The notes under the pieces: model-generated
Database searches by the model: none
Seen by the model: the letters and a program-made list of their open reading frames with translations, nothing else
What the model was told of the DNA's origin: nothing
Made by a program: the position numbers and the translations under genes
Assembly (NCBI RefSeq): GCF_019670005.1
Contig: NZ_AP019783.1
Span: forward strand, 124,001-188,000
DNA from: Methylomagnum ishizawai
Lineage (GTDB): Bacteria > Pseudomonadota > Gammaproteobacteria > Methylococcales > Methylococcaceae
DNA length: 64,000 nt
Direction of reading: 5' to 3'
Shown here: positions 55,299 through 64,000 of the stretch, one piece after another
Numbering within the stretch: position 1 is the first letter of the stretch
Layout of the letters: every line of letters starts with the position of its first letter

Positions 55299-55772
55299 AT
55301 GAGTTTATTCGATTTTGTCCGCGATATTGGGAATGCCTTGTTCCATTCCGACGAGGAAGCCGCCGGGAAAATCAAAGCCTATATCGAGGCCGACAATCCC
55401 GGCATCGACAACCTGGAAGTCCTTTATCAAAAGGGTTTCGTGACCTTGCGCGGCACCAGCCACAGTTGGGACGCGGTGGAAAAAGCCATCCTCATGGCCG
55501 GGAATGTCAAGGGCGTGGGGAAGGCCATCAGCGAAATCCAGGTGGTCGATGCCCCGACCCCACCGCCCGCCGAACTCCAATCGGCGGGCGGCGGGGCGGC
55601 GACCCCGGTGGACTATTATGTGATCCAGCAGGGCGATACCCTATCGGCCCTGGCCCGGCGCTTTTACGGGGACGGAAGCCAATATATGAAGTTGTTCGAC
55701 GCCAACCGGGAAGTCATCAAAGACCCGGATAGGATTTTCGTCGGGCAGAAAATCAGGATTCCCCAGCCCTGA
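55299..55772 (+). CDS. BON-LysM protein (Kbp/YgaU-like)
   Basis: The protein is 157 residues with the ATG at 55299; AAGGAGG lies 8 bp upstream. The N-terminal BON domain (about 20-88) has NLEVLYQKGFVTLRG, and the C-terminal LysM domain (about 106-155) has YYVIQQGDTLSALARRFYGDG and IFVGQKIRIP. This layout matches Kbp, a cytoplasmic potassium-binding stress protein. There is no signal peptide. The preceding 87 bp contain no gene. Confidence 0.9.
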   Translation: MSLFDFVRDIGNALFHSDEEAAGKIKAYIEADNPGIDNLEVLYQKGFVTLRGTSHSWDAVEKAILMAGNVKGVGKAISEIQVVDAPTPPPAELQSAGGGAATPVDYYVIQQGDTLSALARRFYGDGSQYMKLFDANREVIKDPDRIFVGQKIRIPQP

Positions 55773-55837
55773 TCCCATGGGAACCGGACGGGCCGCCGGG
55801 AAACCTGCCCGGTTCCTTCACAATCCGGATATCGACC

Positions 55838-56389
55838 ATGCGTATACTGATCGTTTATTTCACCCGCGAAGGCCAGACCGGACGCATCGCCGAGCGGATC
55901 GCGGCCCGCTTGGCCGGGGCGGGCCACCGCGTGGATTGCCGCGCCGGTGCCGCCGCCATCGACCCCGCCGCCTACGAGGCCGTGATCGTCGGCGCGTCCA
56001 TCCACTACGGGCACCACTCCTTGGCCGCGCACCTCTGGGGCTTCCGCCACCGCAAGGCGCTGGCGGGTCGGCCCGCCGCCTTTTTCTCGGTCAGCCTCAC
56101 GGGCGGCGGACCCGGTGCCCGGCCCTTGGTGGCCCGGAAATACCTGGATGCCTATCTCTCCCGCACCCGCTGGCGTCCGCCGCTGACCGCCATTTTCGGC
56201 GGGGCCTTGCCTTATAGCCGCTATACGCCGTTCACGCGGGGCTTGGTGCGCTTGTTCGTCAGGATGGCGGGGGGCGACACCGATGCCTCGCGGGATTACG
56301 ACTATACCGATTGGAAAGCGGTGGACGGATTCGCCGAAGATTTCCTGGCACGGGCCGTAGCCCCGGAATCCGGGGCTACGGCCCTGTAG
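55838..56389 (+). CDS. hemG: flavodoxin-type protoporphyrinogen oxidase HemG-like
   Basis: The protein is 183 residues. A flavodoxin fold starts MRILIVYFTREGQTGRIAE, followed by VIVGASIHYGHHS, PAAFFSVSLTGG and DYDYTDWKAVDGFAEDF, all typical of HemG (protoporphyrinogen oxidase using menaquinone). The last 15 codons lie within a 33-bp palindrome (56352-56384), which gives the odd tail AVAPESGATAL. The original C-terminus may have been replaced by this repeat. Confidence 0.88.
   Translation: MRILIVYFTREGQTGRIAERIAARLAGAGHRVDCRAGAAAIDPAAYEAVIVGASIHYGHHSLAAHLWGFRHRKALAGRPAAFFSVSLTGGGPGARPLVARKYLDAYLSRTRWRPPLTAIFGGALPYSRYTPFTRGLVRLFVRMAGGDTDASRDYDYTDWKAVDGFAEDFLARAVAPESGATAL
56352..56384. repeat. 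33-bp near-perfect palindrome at the hemG 3' end
   Basis: Sixteen-base arms (56352-56367 and 56369-56384) are perfect inverted repeats around one A. The sequence contains the CCGGAATCCGG-type core of the REP-like elements at 18638 and 19481. The arms code the last residues of HemG, and the stop follows at 56387-56389. It may also act as a transcription terminator or mRNA 3' stabiliser. Confidence 0.8.
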
Positions 56390-56563
56390 TGCGCGTCCAG
56401 CCGTTCCGCCCACAGACGCGGGGCGGCGCACGATGGCGGTGAATTCGCGCACTGCGTCCAGCTTGAGGGCGCGGCCCAGCACGCCAGTAACCCAACCATT
56501 TCTGTAGTCCCGGACCGATGCGGGGACGTGGCGTCTGAACGCCGCGGCGGGACCGGAACGGAC

Positions 56564-56959
56564 TCAATGATGCGCGGACTTCTGCGCCGGGGCGGCGGTG
56601 CCGGTGGCGGCGGTATTCTCGATCACCTTGCGGTCGTCGATCTGCAACAAGCTGATGCCCTGGTCCATGACATAACGGCATTCGGCCCGCTTGGCGGAAC
56701 CGATGTTCTCCCAGATCAAGGTGACATGGGACATATGGTCGCCATCGGTTTGGGAGGGCGTGTAAGGCTCGCTGCCGGTTTCGGCCTTCACCGCCTCGCC
56801 ACATTTCTTCAGGGCCAGGGTGGCCAGCATATTCGAGGTTTGCAGGAACGCGCCCTGCATCTTCTCCTGCGGCGTCTCGCGGGTGGTGCCGACCAGGATG
56901 AAGCCCACGATCATCAGCACGGCGAACGCCAAACCCGCTTTCACGGCTTGCGATTCCAT
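56564..56959 (-). CDS. small membrane-anchored hypothetical protein
   Basis: The protein is 131 residues with AGGG 9 bp before the ATG at 56959. An N-terminal hydrophobic segment (about 8-25, ending near VGTT) anchors an otherwise soluble domain that has two Cys (CGEAVKAE and ECRYVM). No family is recognised. The 174 bp between its end and hemG have no confident gene. IS5 debris lies upstream of it, on the right. Confidence 0.65.
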   Translation of the reverse strand: MESQAVKAGLAFAVLMIVGFILVGTTRETPQEKMQGAFLQTSNMLATLALKKCGEAVKAETGSEPYTPSQTDGDHMSHVTLIWENIGSAKRAECRYVMDQGISLLQIDDRKVIENTAATGTAAPAQKSAHH

Positions 56960-57040
56960 AAAAATCCCTCGCTTTTTGTAATGGTTGCAAAGGCCCGACT
57001 ATAGCAAAAACGGCCTATTGCCGCCTTACCGCATTAGAAG

Positions 57041-57374
57041 CTGTCTGGCAAAAAGGAATCCATGTAGAGTCAAACCCCCCGTTGACTTCCAAGGTTCCCC
57101 GACATGAGCTATCCAAGCGACCTCAGCGACGAAGAATGGTCGTTGATCGAACACCACTTCCGCCCGAAGGACCGGCGCGGCAACGCCAGCAAGCATCCGC
57201 GCAAGCGGGTGGTGGACGCCATCCTGTACGTGGTGGAGGGCGGCATCAAATGGCGGATGCTGCCGAAGGACTTCCCACCCTGGCAGACCGTCTACGACCA
57301 CTTCAGCCGTTGGAACAAGGCCGGGGTGTGGGAGGCCGCCCTGGACGAGATCAACGCGCGGCATCGAAAAAAAA
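57041..57374 (+). mobile_element. truncated IS5-family element
   Basis: The left end is approximate; a candidate terminal repeat starts around 57043 (GAAGCTGTCTGGC). The right end is lost. Only the first part of the transposase gene remains, and the break lies in or near the A8 run around 57367-57374. No intact right end exists. Confidence 0.6.
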
Positions 57375-57397
57375 CTAGGGCGGCAAACCCAGCTTGA
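57104..57397 (+). pseudogene. IS5-family transposase, N-terminal fragment
   Basis: The frame codes for 97 residues. The first about 88 match IS5 transposase N-termini (SDLSDEEWSLIEHH, RKRVVDAILYVVEGG, WRMLPKDFPPWQTVYDHF, ending INARHRKK). A full transposase is about 260 residues, so the catalytic DDE core is missing. The sequence leaves the family at the A8 run. The last residues TRAANPA come from the joined sequence. Confidence 0.85.
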
Positions 57398-57524
57398 CCC
57401 GTTGCTTTTCGAGTTTTTGCAGGTAGGCCGGGAGATTTTGCCGGAAGCGCCGCCCGAGGAGGCGCGGAAGGTGGCGCTCGTTGCGATCAGGATTCCGCGT
57501 CCCAAGCGAAAAAAAGCGGAATAG
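57363..57524 (+). pseudogene. unidentified coding fragment joined to the IS5 break
   Basis: In the frame shifted from the transposase, an open frame runs IEKKLGRQTQLDPLLFEF, then LPEAPPEEARKVALVAI, ending PRPKRKKAE with a stop at 57522-57524. It looks like the tail of a real protein with a Lys-rich C-terminus. No start codon exists because the 5' part was lost at the IS5 junction. I do not recognise the family. Confidence 0.5.
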
Positions 57525-57580
57525 CCGGTTTCCCAGCTATCCCGCCTTGATCGTTCTTGAACGGATCGACCGCTTCCCGT

Positions 57581-58672
57581 TTACAGCGTTTCCAGAATCG
57601 CCCCTTTCACGGCGTCCAGGGTGGCCTGGATTTTGGTTGGCTGTACATCGCATTGGCCGATGGCGGTGTCCGGGTCTTTCAAGCCCGCGCCGGTCAGGGT
57701 ACAGACCACCACGCTGCCTTCGGGAATCCTGCCCGACCGGATATCGTGCAACGCGCCCGCCACCGAGGTGGCCGAGGCCGGTTCGCAGAAGATGCCTTCC
57801 TTTTCCGACAACAGCTTTTGGGTCGCCAGGATTTCCGCGTCGGTGAACGGGGCGAACCAGCCGCCGGATTCCTTTTGCGCGTTCCAGGCACCGTCCCAGG
57901 ATTGCGGGATGCCGATGCGGATGGCGGTGGCGACGGTTTCCGGGTGTTCGACGAAGGCGCCCGCCACGAAGGGCGCGGCCCCGGCGGCTTGGTAGCCGCA
58001 CATGACCGGGCGGCGGTCGGTGACGGGGGCGTGGGTAGCGGTGCCCAGCGCGTATTCGGTGTAGCCCTTCCAGTAGGCGGTGATATTGCCCGCGTTGCCG
58101 ACCGGCAGGCAGTGGTAGTCGGGGGCGCGGCCCAGGGCGTCCACGATCTCGAAGGCGGCGGTCTTCTGGCCTTCGATGCGGAACGGGTTGATGGAGTTGA
58201 CGATGGTGACGGGGGCGTGGTCGGCGATTTCCTTCACCAAGCGCATGCCGTCGTCGAAATTGCCCTGGATTTGCAGCACCTTGGCTCCGTGGATCATGGC
58301 CTGGGCCAGTTTGCCCAGGGCGATCTTGCCATCCGGGATCAGCACGAAGCAGGCGATGCCCGCCCGCGCGGCGTAGGCGGCGGCGGCGGCGGAGGTGTTG
58401 CCGGTCGAGGCGCAGATGATGGCGCGGCTACCGCCCGCCACCGCCTGGGTCACGGCCATGGTCATGCCGCGGTCCTTGAACGAGCCGGTGGGGTTCAACC
58501 CCTCGAATTTCACGTACATCTCGACCTCCTTGCCGATCAGCCGGGGGAGGTTCGCCAATTGGATCAGCGGGGTATTGCCCTCGCACAGGCTGACGGGGCG
58601 GGTTTCGGGGCCGAGCGGCAGGCGGTCGCGGTAGTGTTCGATCAGGCCGGTGTAGCGTTTGGATGTGGTCAT
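57581..58672 (-). CDS. thrC: threonine synthase
   Basis: The protein is 363 residues and is the short-form ThrC. The PLP lysine lies in [11 protein letters not shown], the phosphate-binding loop is [18 protein letters not shown], and [15 protein letters not shown] and [11 protein letters not shown] follow. It converts O-phosphohomoserine to threonine. The start at 58672 is the first Met with the conserved [13 protein letters not shown] after it. No hom or thrB gene is adjacent in the window. Confidence 0.95.
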   Translation of the reverse strand: MTTSKRYTGLIEHYRDRLPLGPETRPVSLCEGNTPLIQLANLPRLIGKEVEMYVKFEGLNPTGSFKDRGMTMAVTQAVAGGSRAIICASTGNTSAAAAAYAARAGIACFVLIPDGKIALGKLAQAMIHGAKVLQIQGNFDDGMRLVKEIADHAPVTIVNSINPFRIEGQKTAAFEIVDALGRAPDYHCLPVGNAGNITAYWKGYTEYALGTATHAPVTDRRPVMCGYQAAGAAPFVAGAFVEHPETVATAIRIGIPQSWDGAWNAQKESGGWFAPFTDAEILATQKLLSEKEGIFCEPASATSVAGALHDIRSGRIPEGSVVVCTLTGAGLKDPDTAIGQCDVQPTKIQATLDAVKGAILETL

Positions 58673-58776
58673 GGCGTCCGGGGGAGGATGGGGGGCGCGG
58701 CGGCCCTGGAAAAAGCCGCCATCTTACCGTACTCGCGGGGATTTGCGGTCCCCGCCAAGCTGTGGGCCCGGTGGCC

Positions 58777-59592
58777 TCACAGCCCGGTCATCACCCCCAT
58801 CTGGATGGGGCGGTAATCATAGGTGCTGCCTTCCGGCTTCTCCACCGCGTAATAGAAGGAATCGGTGGTCGGGCTGACATTCCAGGCCCAGGCCACGGCC
58901 CGGCCATCGGCCACGTCCTCGTAGATCACGATGCTGCCATAGCCGATGCCATCGTCGTTGACCACCGCCCCGCTATTGGTGGTCTGGGTTTGGTAGCGCG
59001 AATCCGGGTAGGGATTGTTGGCGTAGCCGCCATGCACGCTCTTGGTGGAATCGTAGACCTTCACCCGGTATTTGTTGACCGCCGCCACGCCCGGAATCGG
59101 ATGGGGCGGGGCGATGTTTTCCTGCCATTTCACCACTTCGGCCACCGTCATGGCATGGCCGGTATCGCCGTTGGTGGTGTAGATCGAGGACAGGATGTCC
59201 CCGGCCTGGAGGTCGCCCACCGTGGCCCGCTTCACCAAGGCCAGCCCGGAGGCCGGGTCGGAAACCTGATTCTTGATGGCGTTGTACCACTCGTCGGCAT
59301 AGGGCGAATTGGAGCCGGTCAGGGCGATCAGCGCGGCATCGGTGACGGCGGCATAGGTGTTCTTGAACAGGAGGGCGGTGAAGGAACCGCAGCGGGTGGT
59401 GGCGTGCAGGACGTTGGCGTTGTCGTAGGCAAGCTGGGCCGGGCTGCCGTAGACATTGTTATTGGGCGCGACCTGGCCGACATAGAGCGCGGCTTTTTGC
59501 ACATGGGCGGGCGCGCTGGCGTCGGCCTGGGCGAGGCTGGCGGCGAAGACCTGGGCGATCAAGGCGGCGGCGCGGAACAGTTGGGTTTTCAT
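58777..59592 (-). CDS. secreted protein with cysteine-peptidase/amidase-like Cys-His pattern
   Basis: The protein is 271 residues with GGAG before the ATG at 59592. A signal peptide with a hydrophobic core ends near LAQA-DA. Residues TRCGSFTALLF (Cys near 67) and GDTGHAMTVAEVV (His near 146), then KVYDST (Asp), give a Cys-His-Asp order and spacing reminiscent of papain-like/NlpC-P60 amidases. The family is not recognised with confidence. It is exported and may act on peptidoglycan or a peptide. The upstream 138 bp contain no gene I can see. Confidence 0.65.
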   Translation of the reverse strand: MKTQLFRAAALIAQVFAASLAQADASAPAHVQKAALYVGQVAPNNNVYGSPAQLAYDNANVLHATTRCGSFTALLFKNTYAAVTDAALIALTGSNSPYADEWYNAIKNQVSDPASGLALVKRATVGDLQAGDILSSIYTTNGDTGHAMTVAEVVKWQENIAPPHPIPGVAAVNKYRVKVYDSTKSVHGGYANNPYPDSRYQTQTTNSGAVVNDDGIGYGSIVIYEDVADGRAVAWAWNVSPTTDSFYYAVEKPEGSTYDYRPIQMGVMTGL

Positions 59593-59730
59593 TGTTATTC
59601 TCCACGGGGATGAAAAAGGGTTGTTTGGCTTGGTGGAGATAGTTTGCCCGCAACCCGCGACGGCCTCAGTTAGCGATTACCGCCCGCGCCCGTGAAAATT
59701 CACCCCCTGCCCACCCCACTGGATCACCGC

Positions 59731-60525
59731 CTAAACCGCGACTTCTGCCCGGATATGCGGATGGGATGTGTAATCCAGCACCTCGAAATCTCCGTATTCA
59801 TAGCCATCGAAGCGCCCGGGCCGCCGCTGGATACGGAGTTTGGGCAAGGGATAGGGTTCGCGGGCGAGTTGGAGCCGGGCCTGTTCCAAGTGGTTGCTAT
59901 AAAGATGGGTGTCGCCGCCGGTCCAGATGAATTCGCCGGGTTCCAGCCCGGTCTGCTGGGCCAGGATCGTCAGCAACAGGGCGTAGCTGGCGATATTGAA
60001 CGGCAAGCCCAGGAACGCATCGCAGGAACGCTGATAAAGCTGGAGATGCAGCCGCCCGTTCGCCACCTGGGTCTGGAACAGGCAATGGCAAGGGGCCAAG
60101 GCCATCGCGGGCAGATCGCCGGGGTTCCAGGCCGTCACCAACTGCCGCCGCGAGGCCGGATGGCGCTTGATCTCCTCGACCAAGGCCGCGATCTGGTCGA
60201 TATGGCGGCCATCGGCGGCGACCCAATCGCGCCATTGCTTGCCATAGACCGGCCCCAGGTCGCCATCCGGCCCGGCCCATTCATCCCAAATAGTCACACC
60301 GTGTTCTTGCAGGGCGCGGACATTGGTGTCGCCACGCAGCATCCACAGCAATTCGTGGATGATGGAGCGCAAGTGCAGCTTTTTGGTAGTGAGCAGCGGG
60401 AAACCCTCGGCCAGATCGAAGCGCATCTGATGGCCGAACACCGCCAAGGTGCCGACCCCGGTGCGGTCGGCCTGGGGCACGCCCTGGTCGAGGATGCGGC
60501 GCAGCAAATCGAGATACTGCCTCAT
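59731..60525 (-). CDS. thyA: thymidylate synthase
   Basis: The protein is 264 residues, the length of the E. coli enzyme. The ATG at 60525 overlaps the lgt stop (ATGA). Motifs: [19 protein letters not shown], the catalytic Cys in [12 protein letters not shown], the dUMP-binding [20 protein letters not shown] and HLYSNHLEQ. The downstream partner folA is not seen. The lgt-thyA order is standard in gammaproteobacteria. Confidence 0.97.
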   Translation of the reverse strand: MRQYLDLLRRILDQGVPQADRTGVGTLAVFGHQMRFDLAEGFPLLTTKKLHLRSIIHELLWMLRGDTNVRALQEHGVTIWDEWAGPDGDLGPVYGKQWRDWVAADGRHIDQIAALVEEIKRHPASRRQLVTAWNPGDLPAMALAPCHCLFQTQVANGRLHLQLYQRSCDAFLGLPFNIASYALLLTILAQQTGLEPGEFIWTGGDTHLYSNHLEQARLQLAREPYPLPKLRIQRRPGRFDGYEYGDFEVLDYTSHPHIRAEVAV

Positions 60526-61322
60526 GCCGTGGCCCCTTCCCGCGCCGGTTTGCGGTAGGCCCAAACCAGCAGCGCGATACCCAGCACGATCATGGGGGTG
60601 CTGAGGATTTGGCCCATGGTCAACCAGCCGAAGGCTAGATAACCCAACTGGGCATCGGGTATCCGCACGAACTCCACGGCGAAGCGGAACAGCCCATACA
60701 GCAGCAGGAACATCCCGCTCATGGCCGGGGTCGGCGGCGACATGTGGCCGAACCAGCGCAGCGCGAGGAACAGCGCGATGCCTTCCAAGCCCGCCTCGTA
60801 CAACTGGGACGGATGGCGCGGCTCCGGCCCCGCGCCCGGAAACACCATGCCCCAGGGCAGGCCGGTGGGCGCGCCCCAGAGTTCGCCATTGATGAAATTG
60901 CCGATGCGCCCGGCGAACAGGCCGATGGGCACATAGGGCCCGATGAAATCGGTAACTTGGAAGAAACCCGCGCCATTGCGCCGGGCGAACAAGAACATCC
61001 CGGCGAACGCCCCCAGCAAACCGCCGTGGAAGGCCATGCCGCCCTCCCACACCCGGAACAGCATGGCCGGGTCGGCCAGGAACGCCGGGAAGTTATAGAA
61101 CAGGATGTAGCCCAAGCGCCCGCCGATCACCAAGCCCAGGGCGGCGTAGAAGATCAGGTCCTCGACCTGCGGGGCGGTCCAGGGGAAGCCGGGTTGCTGG
61201 GTCCTACGCTTGCACAAATACCAGACCGTGCCGATGCCGATCACGTACATCAGCCCGTACCAATGGATTTTGAGGGGGCCGAGGCTGATAGCGACGGGGT
61301 CGATTTGGGGATAGGGAAGCAT
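60522..61322 (-). CDS. lgt: prolipoprotein diacylglyceryl transferase
   Basis: The protein is 266 residues with seven or so membrane segments. It starts [23 protein letters not shown] and carries the Lgt signature [13 protein letters not shown], plus HGGLLGAF and [14 protein letters not shown]. It transfers diacylglycerol from phosphatidylglycerol to the lipobox Cys (for example of the MlaA protein in this window). It overlaps thyA by 4 bp. Confidence 0.97.
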   Translation of the reverse strand: MLPYPQIDPVAISLGPLKIHWYGLMYVIGIGTVWYLCKRRTQQPGFPWTAPQVEDLIFYAALGLVIGGRLGYILFYNFPAFLADPAMLFRVWEGGMAFHGGLLGAFAGMFLFARRNGAGFFQVTDFIGPYVPIGLFAGRIGNFINGELWGAPTGLPWGMVFPGAGPEPRHPSQLYEAGLEGIALFLALRWFGHMSPPTPAMSGMFLLLYGLFRFAVEFVRIPDAQLGYLAFGWLTMGQILSTPMIVLGIALLVWAYRKPAREGATA

Positions 61323-61426
61323 GGTGGGGAGTCCTCCGAGGATGGCGGGGCCGGGCCCCTGGGGAGGGCAGACTATAGCAGAGGCATTCGATCCGCGCCG
61401 GTCCGCCCGGCCCCGCCCGCAGGGAG

Positions 61427-64000
61427 CTAGCCACCATCCGGCATCCGTTCATAAGGCAGGCGGTATAGGGCCACGCGGCGCGTGCTGGTGAGCGGCACGG
61501 CTATCCAGCACTCGCCGGTGGCGATGGTGCAATGGAAGTCGAAATCGGATGGGCCGGAGTTTTCCGGGGCTTCCGGCACGCGCAAGATAAACAGCGGTTC
61601 CCGCCGGTCCAGGTTCCAAAGGCGGACGGTCTTGTCGTCGCCGACAGTGGCCAGTTGGTGGCCGTCGGGGCTGTAGATGGCGCGAGAGACCCATTTTTTG
61701 TGGCCTTCGAGCCGGATCGGCGGCTGTTCGGGACGGTCGAGATCATAAAGCTCCACGCTTTGATCCTCGCCTACCACGGCGACTTGCCGACCGTCGGGGT
61801 TGATGGTGACCCAAGTTGGCCGTTTTTGGGTTTGGGCGATTTCCCGTAGGGAAGACTGGCCGGGATCGGCAATATTCCAAAGCAGCAAGCGGCCATCACC
61901 CAGGCTCAACAAACGCTTGCCGTCCGGGGTGAAGGCAAGGCTGACGGGCTTGGCCTCCTGGGATTGGGAACACCACCGCTGTCGATCGGTGTCCAGATCG
62001 AGCAAGCAGATGCCGCCTACCGCGTCCACCTTGGCAAGGGTCCGCCCGTTGGGAGAAAAGGCGACGGCGGTGGCGTTGATCTCTTTTTGTTTTTGCAGTT
62101 TCCCATCGCCGCCCACCGGGATATTCCACAGGATTGCTTTGTCCTTGGACAGGGAGGCGAGCCTATCGCCCTTGGCGTTGAATTCGAGACGGGCGATGGG
62201 GCTTTCGCCATGGGCGCGGAGTTCCTCGGCCAACAACAGGCCATCCGGCAACCGGTAAATTTGCAGGGAACCCTCCTTCGACCCCATTGCTAGCTTGTCG
62301 CCACCCGGCGCGATGGCGACGGCGGTGGGTTGCGGGGCGTCGTATTTCTCGTTGTCAGCGTAGGGGGTATCCATGTTCGGACGGGTCTTGAGCAGCCATT
62401 GCCTGGGCGGTTCGGAAGGTGCCAGCGACCAATGCCGCAGGGTATCGCCACCAACGGCATAGACATCTTGGCTGTGGATGGCCAGCGCTTGGTTGTTGCC
62501 CAGGCGGCTTTCATAGCGCCTTAGAGCGCCGCTTTCGACATCCCACAGCCTGAGTGTTCCATCTTCGTAACCGGACACGAGTTGGCTGCCATCGCCACCA
62601 AACTCGACTCCGGTTACCGCGACGCCCGGCAAGCCGTGCAAGGACCGGACGAACCTGGCTGCGCCATCCTTATCCACTTCCCAGAGGGCGACTTGCCCGT
62701 CGCTACCGCCGGTCGCTAAATCACCGCCATCGGAGTTAAATGCGACAGCGGTCACTTTATCGGTATGGGCGTTGCTCAAGATGGAGCGGATTTGCTTTGA
62801 ATGCAAATCCCAGAGGCGGGCGGTTTGGTCGCCGTAGGCGGCGGCTAGCAACCCACCACCCGGCGAAAAGGCCAAGCTATTGATCTTCGGGTTCCCACGC
62901 TCCAAGGCCAAGCCGCCCATGGGTTTGCCGTTGGGTAAGGACCATAGCTCGATCTTGCCATCGGTGCCGCCAGAGGCCAGCCGCTTGCCATCCGGGCTGA
63001 GTGCCAAGGACTGGACCCCGCCCGGCACCTTCCAAACGACGGTTTTATCCTTCCCATACAGTGCCGCACGGATGATAAAACCATCGTCGTCCCCGCCACC
63101 CCCGCCGTATAGCCAGCGGCCTGTCGCATCGAGAGCGATGGCGCGCAATTCCCCGGTGGGGGCTTGGCCATCTATTAGTGGCCGTGATGTCCCGCTGCCG
63201 GTATTGAACAGGGCCAGGAAGCCTTCCTTGCCTGCGACGGCCAGCATTTTGCCATCCCGGTTGACCGCCAGCGCGGTCAGTGTCCTACCCTCGAACTGGT
63301 AAATCTGCTCGGTCCGCCAATCCATCATCTCTACATAGCCCGCCAAGAGGTTGCGGGCGTGGCGGCGTTCCACCGGGATATCCGCGTCTAGGGTATGGCT
63401 TTGTTGCAGATAGCCGCGGGCATTGGCATATTCCCTCAACCCGGCGAGCAAACTCGCGCTGATGGTTTGCGCGTCGAAGTTGTCGTGCTGTGTCCGATCC
63501 CAAGCGAATACCGCGATTAGCGCCAGCACAACCACGATGACCGGCAGGATGATTGACGCCATCACTCCGACCGTCCATGCCAATTTTTTGTTTCCTCTCC
63601 AGATAGATTCGCTGCGCTCTTTGGCCGCTATTTGCCCGATAGTCGCTGCGTGTTTTTGCTTCTCGGCTTCGAGGGATTCGATTTTCCTTTTCTGCTCGGA
63701 CGACTCTTCTTCCAGTTCAGTGAACTCCCGCGCCCTGAATTCCTGCTGGGCGGCTTCGTGGCTTTGCGTGATGAATTGGCCGGTCCACCGGAATTCGCGT
63801 TCGAGGTTGTCGTCTTGGCAATCGCTGTAGCGCCGCGCCCAGGCGGGACCAAGCCCTTCGATGGACTCGAGCCATATATCCTTGGCCGGTTCGAGCTCTT
63901 TGAGTCCGCCCTTCCATAAATCCTGGAGCGGCACTGAGCCGGTATCGCCTGATAAGCCATCCGCCCAAGCGCCGGTTTCCTTGGCGCGCCGCGACCATTT
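61427..64000 (-). CDS. membrane WD40-repeat protein, N-terminus beyond window (STAND-like)
   Basis: The frame is open to the right edge; 857 residues are visible. The first part (KETGAWADG, then a helical region with WLESIEGLG) resembles the segment after an NTPase in STAND-type proteins. A coiled coil (about 85-125) and one membrane segment (about 145-165, [14 protein letters not shown]) follow, and then about 12-14 WD40-like repeats ([40 protein letters not shown] and so on) to the C-terminus. The missing N-terminus probably carries the effector and NTPase domains, but that cannot be shown here. Such proteins act in signalling or antiphage defence. Confidence 0.75.
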   Translation of the reverse strand, partial: KWSRRAKETGAWADGLSGDTGSVPLQDLWKGGLKELEPAKDIWLESIEGLGPAWARRYSDCQDDNLEREFRWTGQFITQSHEAAQQEFRAREFTELEEESSEQKRKIESLEAEKQKHAATIGQIAAKERSESIWRGNKKLAWTVGVMASIILPVIVVVLALIAVFAWDRTQHDNFDAQTISASLLAGLREYANARGYLQQSHTLDADIPVERRHARNLLAGYVEMMDWRTEQIYQFEGRTLTALAVNRDGKMLAVAGKEGFLALFNTGSGTSRPLIDGQAPTGELRAIALDATGRWLYGGGGGDDDGFIIRAALYGKDKTVVWKVPGGVQSLALSPDGKRLASGGTDGKIELWSLPNGKPMGGLALERGNPKINSLAFSPGGGLLAAAYGDQTARLWDLHSKQIRSILSNAHTDKVTAVAFNSDGGDLATGGSDGQVALWEVDKDGAARFVRSLHGLPGVAVTGVEFGGDGSQLVSGYEDGTLRLWDVESGALRRYESRLGNNQALAIHSQDVYAVGGDTLRHWSLAPSEPPRQWLLKTRPNMDTPYADNEKYDAPQPTAVAIAPGGDKLAMGSKEGSLQIYRLPDGLLLAEELRAHGESPIARLEFNAKGDRLASLSKDKAILWNIPVGGDGKLQKQKEINATAVAFSPNGRTLAKVDAVGGICLLDLDTDRQRWCSQSQEAKPVSLAFTPDGKRLLSLGDGRLLLWNIADPGQSSLREIAQTQKRPTWVTINPDGRQVAVVGEDQSVELYDLDRPEQPPIRLEGHKKWVSRAIYSPDGHQLATVGDDKTVRLWNLDRREPLFILRVPEAPENSGPSDFDFHCTIATGECWIAVPLTSTRRVALYRLPYERMPDGG

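Noticed and set aside
56390-56563. Minus-strand ORFs between hemG and the 131-residue protein
   Set aside because: Short, no ribosome-binding site, no recognisable family; possibly debris, but nothing supportable.

Overview
The window is high-GC DNA that reads as a gammaproteobacterial chromosome. RNase T, MlaA, HflKC, the thyA-lgt pair and an SAH riboswitch ahead of ahcY all fit this. My best guess is a Methylococcaceae-type organism (Methylococcus/Methylomagnum-like), but this is inference: no methane-oxidation gene lies in the window. Most of the window is ordinary core metabolism broken up by small accessory cassettes.

The left end (1-10150) is an accessory island bordering a tRNA-Glu(CTC) gene. 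An IS4-family element, cut by the window edge, has removed the 5' half of a type III DNA methyltransferase gene (mod). Downstream on the same strand lie a pentapeptide-repeat membrane protein with a strikingly AT-rich membrane segment, an XRE regulator, and an intact type III Res subunit with a C-terminal nuclease motif. A convergent gene encodes an AlbA_2/Schlafen-like ATP-binding regulator whose linker carries 21-bp tandem repeats.

From 10279 to 18400 the content is housekeeping: NAD-isocitrate dehydrogenase, Grx4, RNase T, MlaA, an alkaline-phosphatase-superfamily enzyme, an aldo/keto reductase and a MESH1-like (p)ppGpp hydrolase. A secreted kelch/CARDB protein follows, broken by a one-base frameshift. 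A RelE/NadS-type toxin-antitoxin pair then sits between two inverted copies of an extragenic repeat. Next come a divergent second SAM synthetase, a P2-type ATPase and guanine deaminase.

Between 25421 and 29748 there is a compact two-gene unit: a URO-D-family (MtaA-like) protein overlapping a stand-alone adenylation-carrier-thioesterase-TPR enzyme. This may be an unusual small biosynthetic or modification pathway. After it come a HAD phosphatase, an HDOD protein, a LysR regulator divergent from an OYE reductase and pirin, a ROK kinase, a TPR membrane protein, a chrBA chromate operon, and a SpoIIM-DUF4129-DUF4350 membrane operon without its usual MoxR/DUF58 partners. An uncharacterised EEP-nuclease plus small-protein pair closes this stretch.

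The right third holds hflKC, hypAB and the methyl-cycle genes metK, ahcY and metF. An SAH riboswitch precedes ahcY, and the methyl-cycle series is interrupted by a Uma2-family nuclease-like gene and a GT61 glycosyltransferase. After a LysM/BON protein and a HemG-like flavodoxin come IS5 debris, threonine synthase, a secreted cysteine-peptidase-like protein, the lgt-thyA operon, and the C-terminal part of a membrane WD40 protein that runs off the right edge and looks STAND-like.
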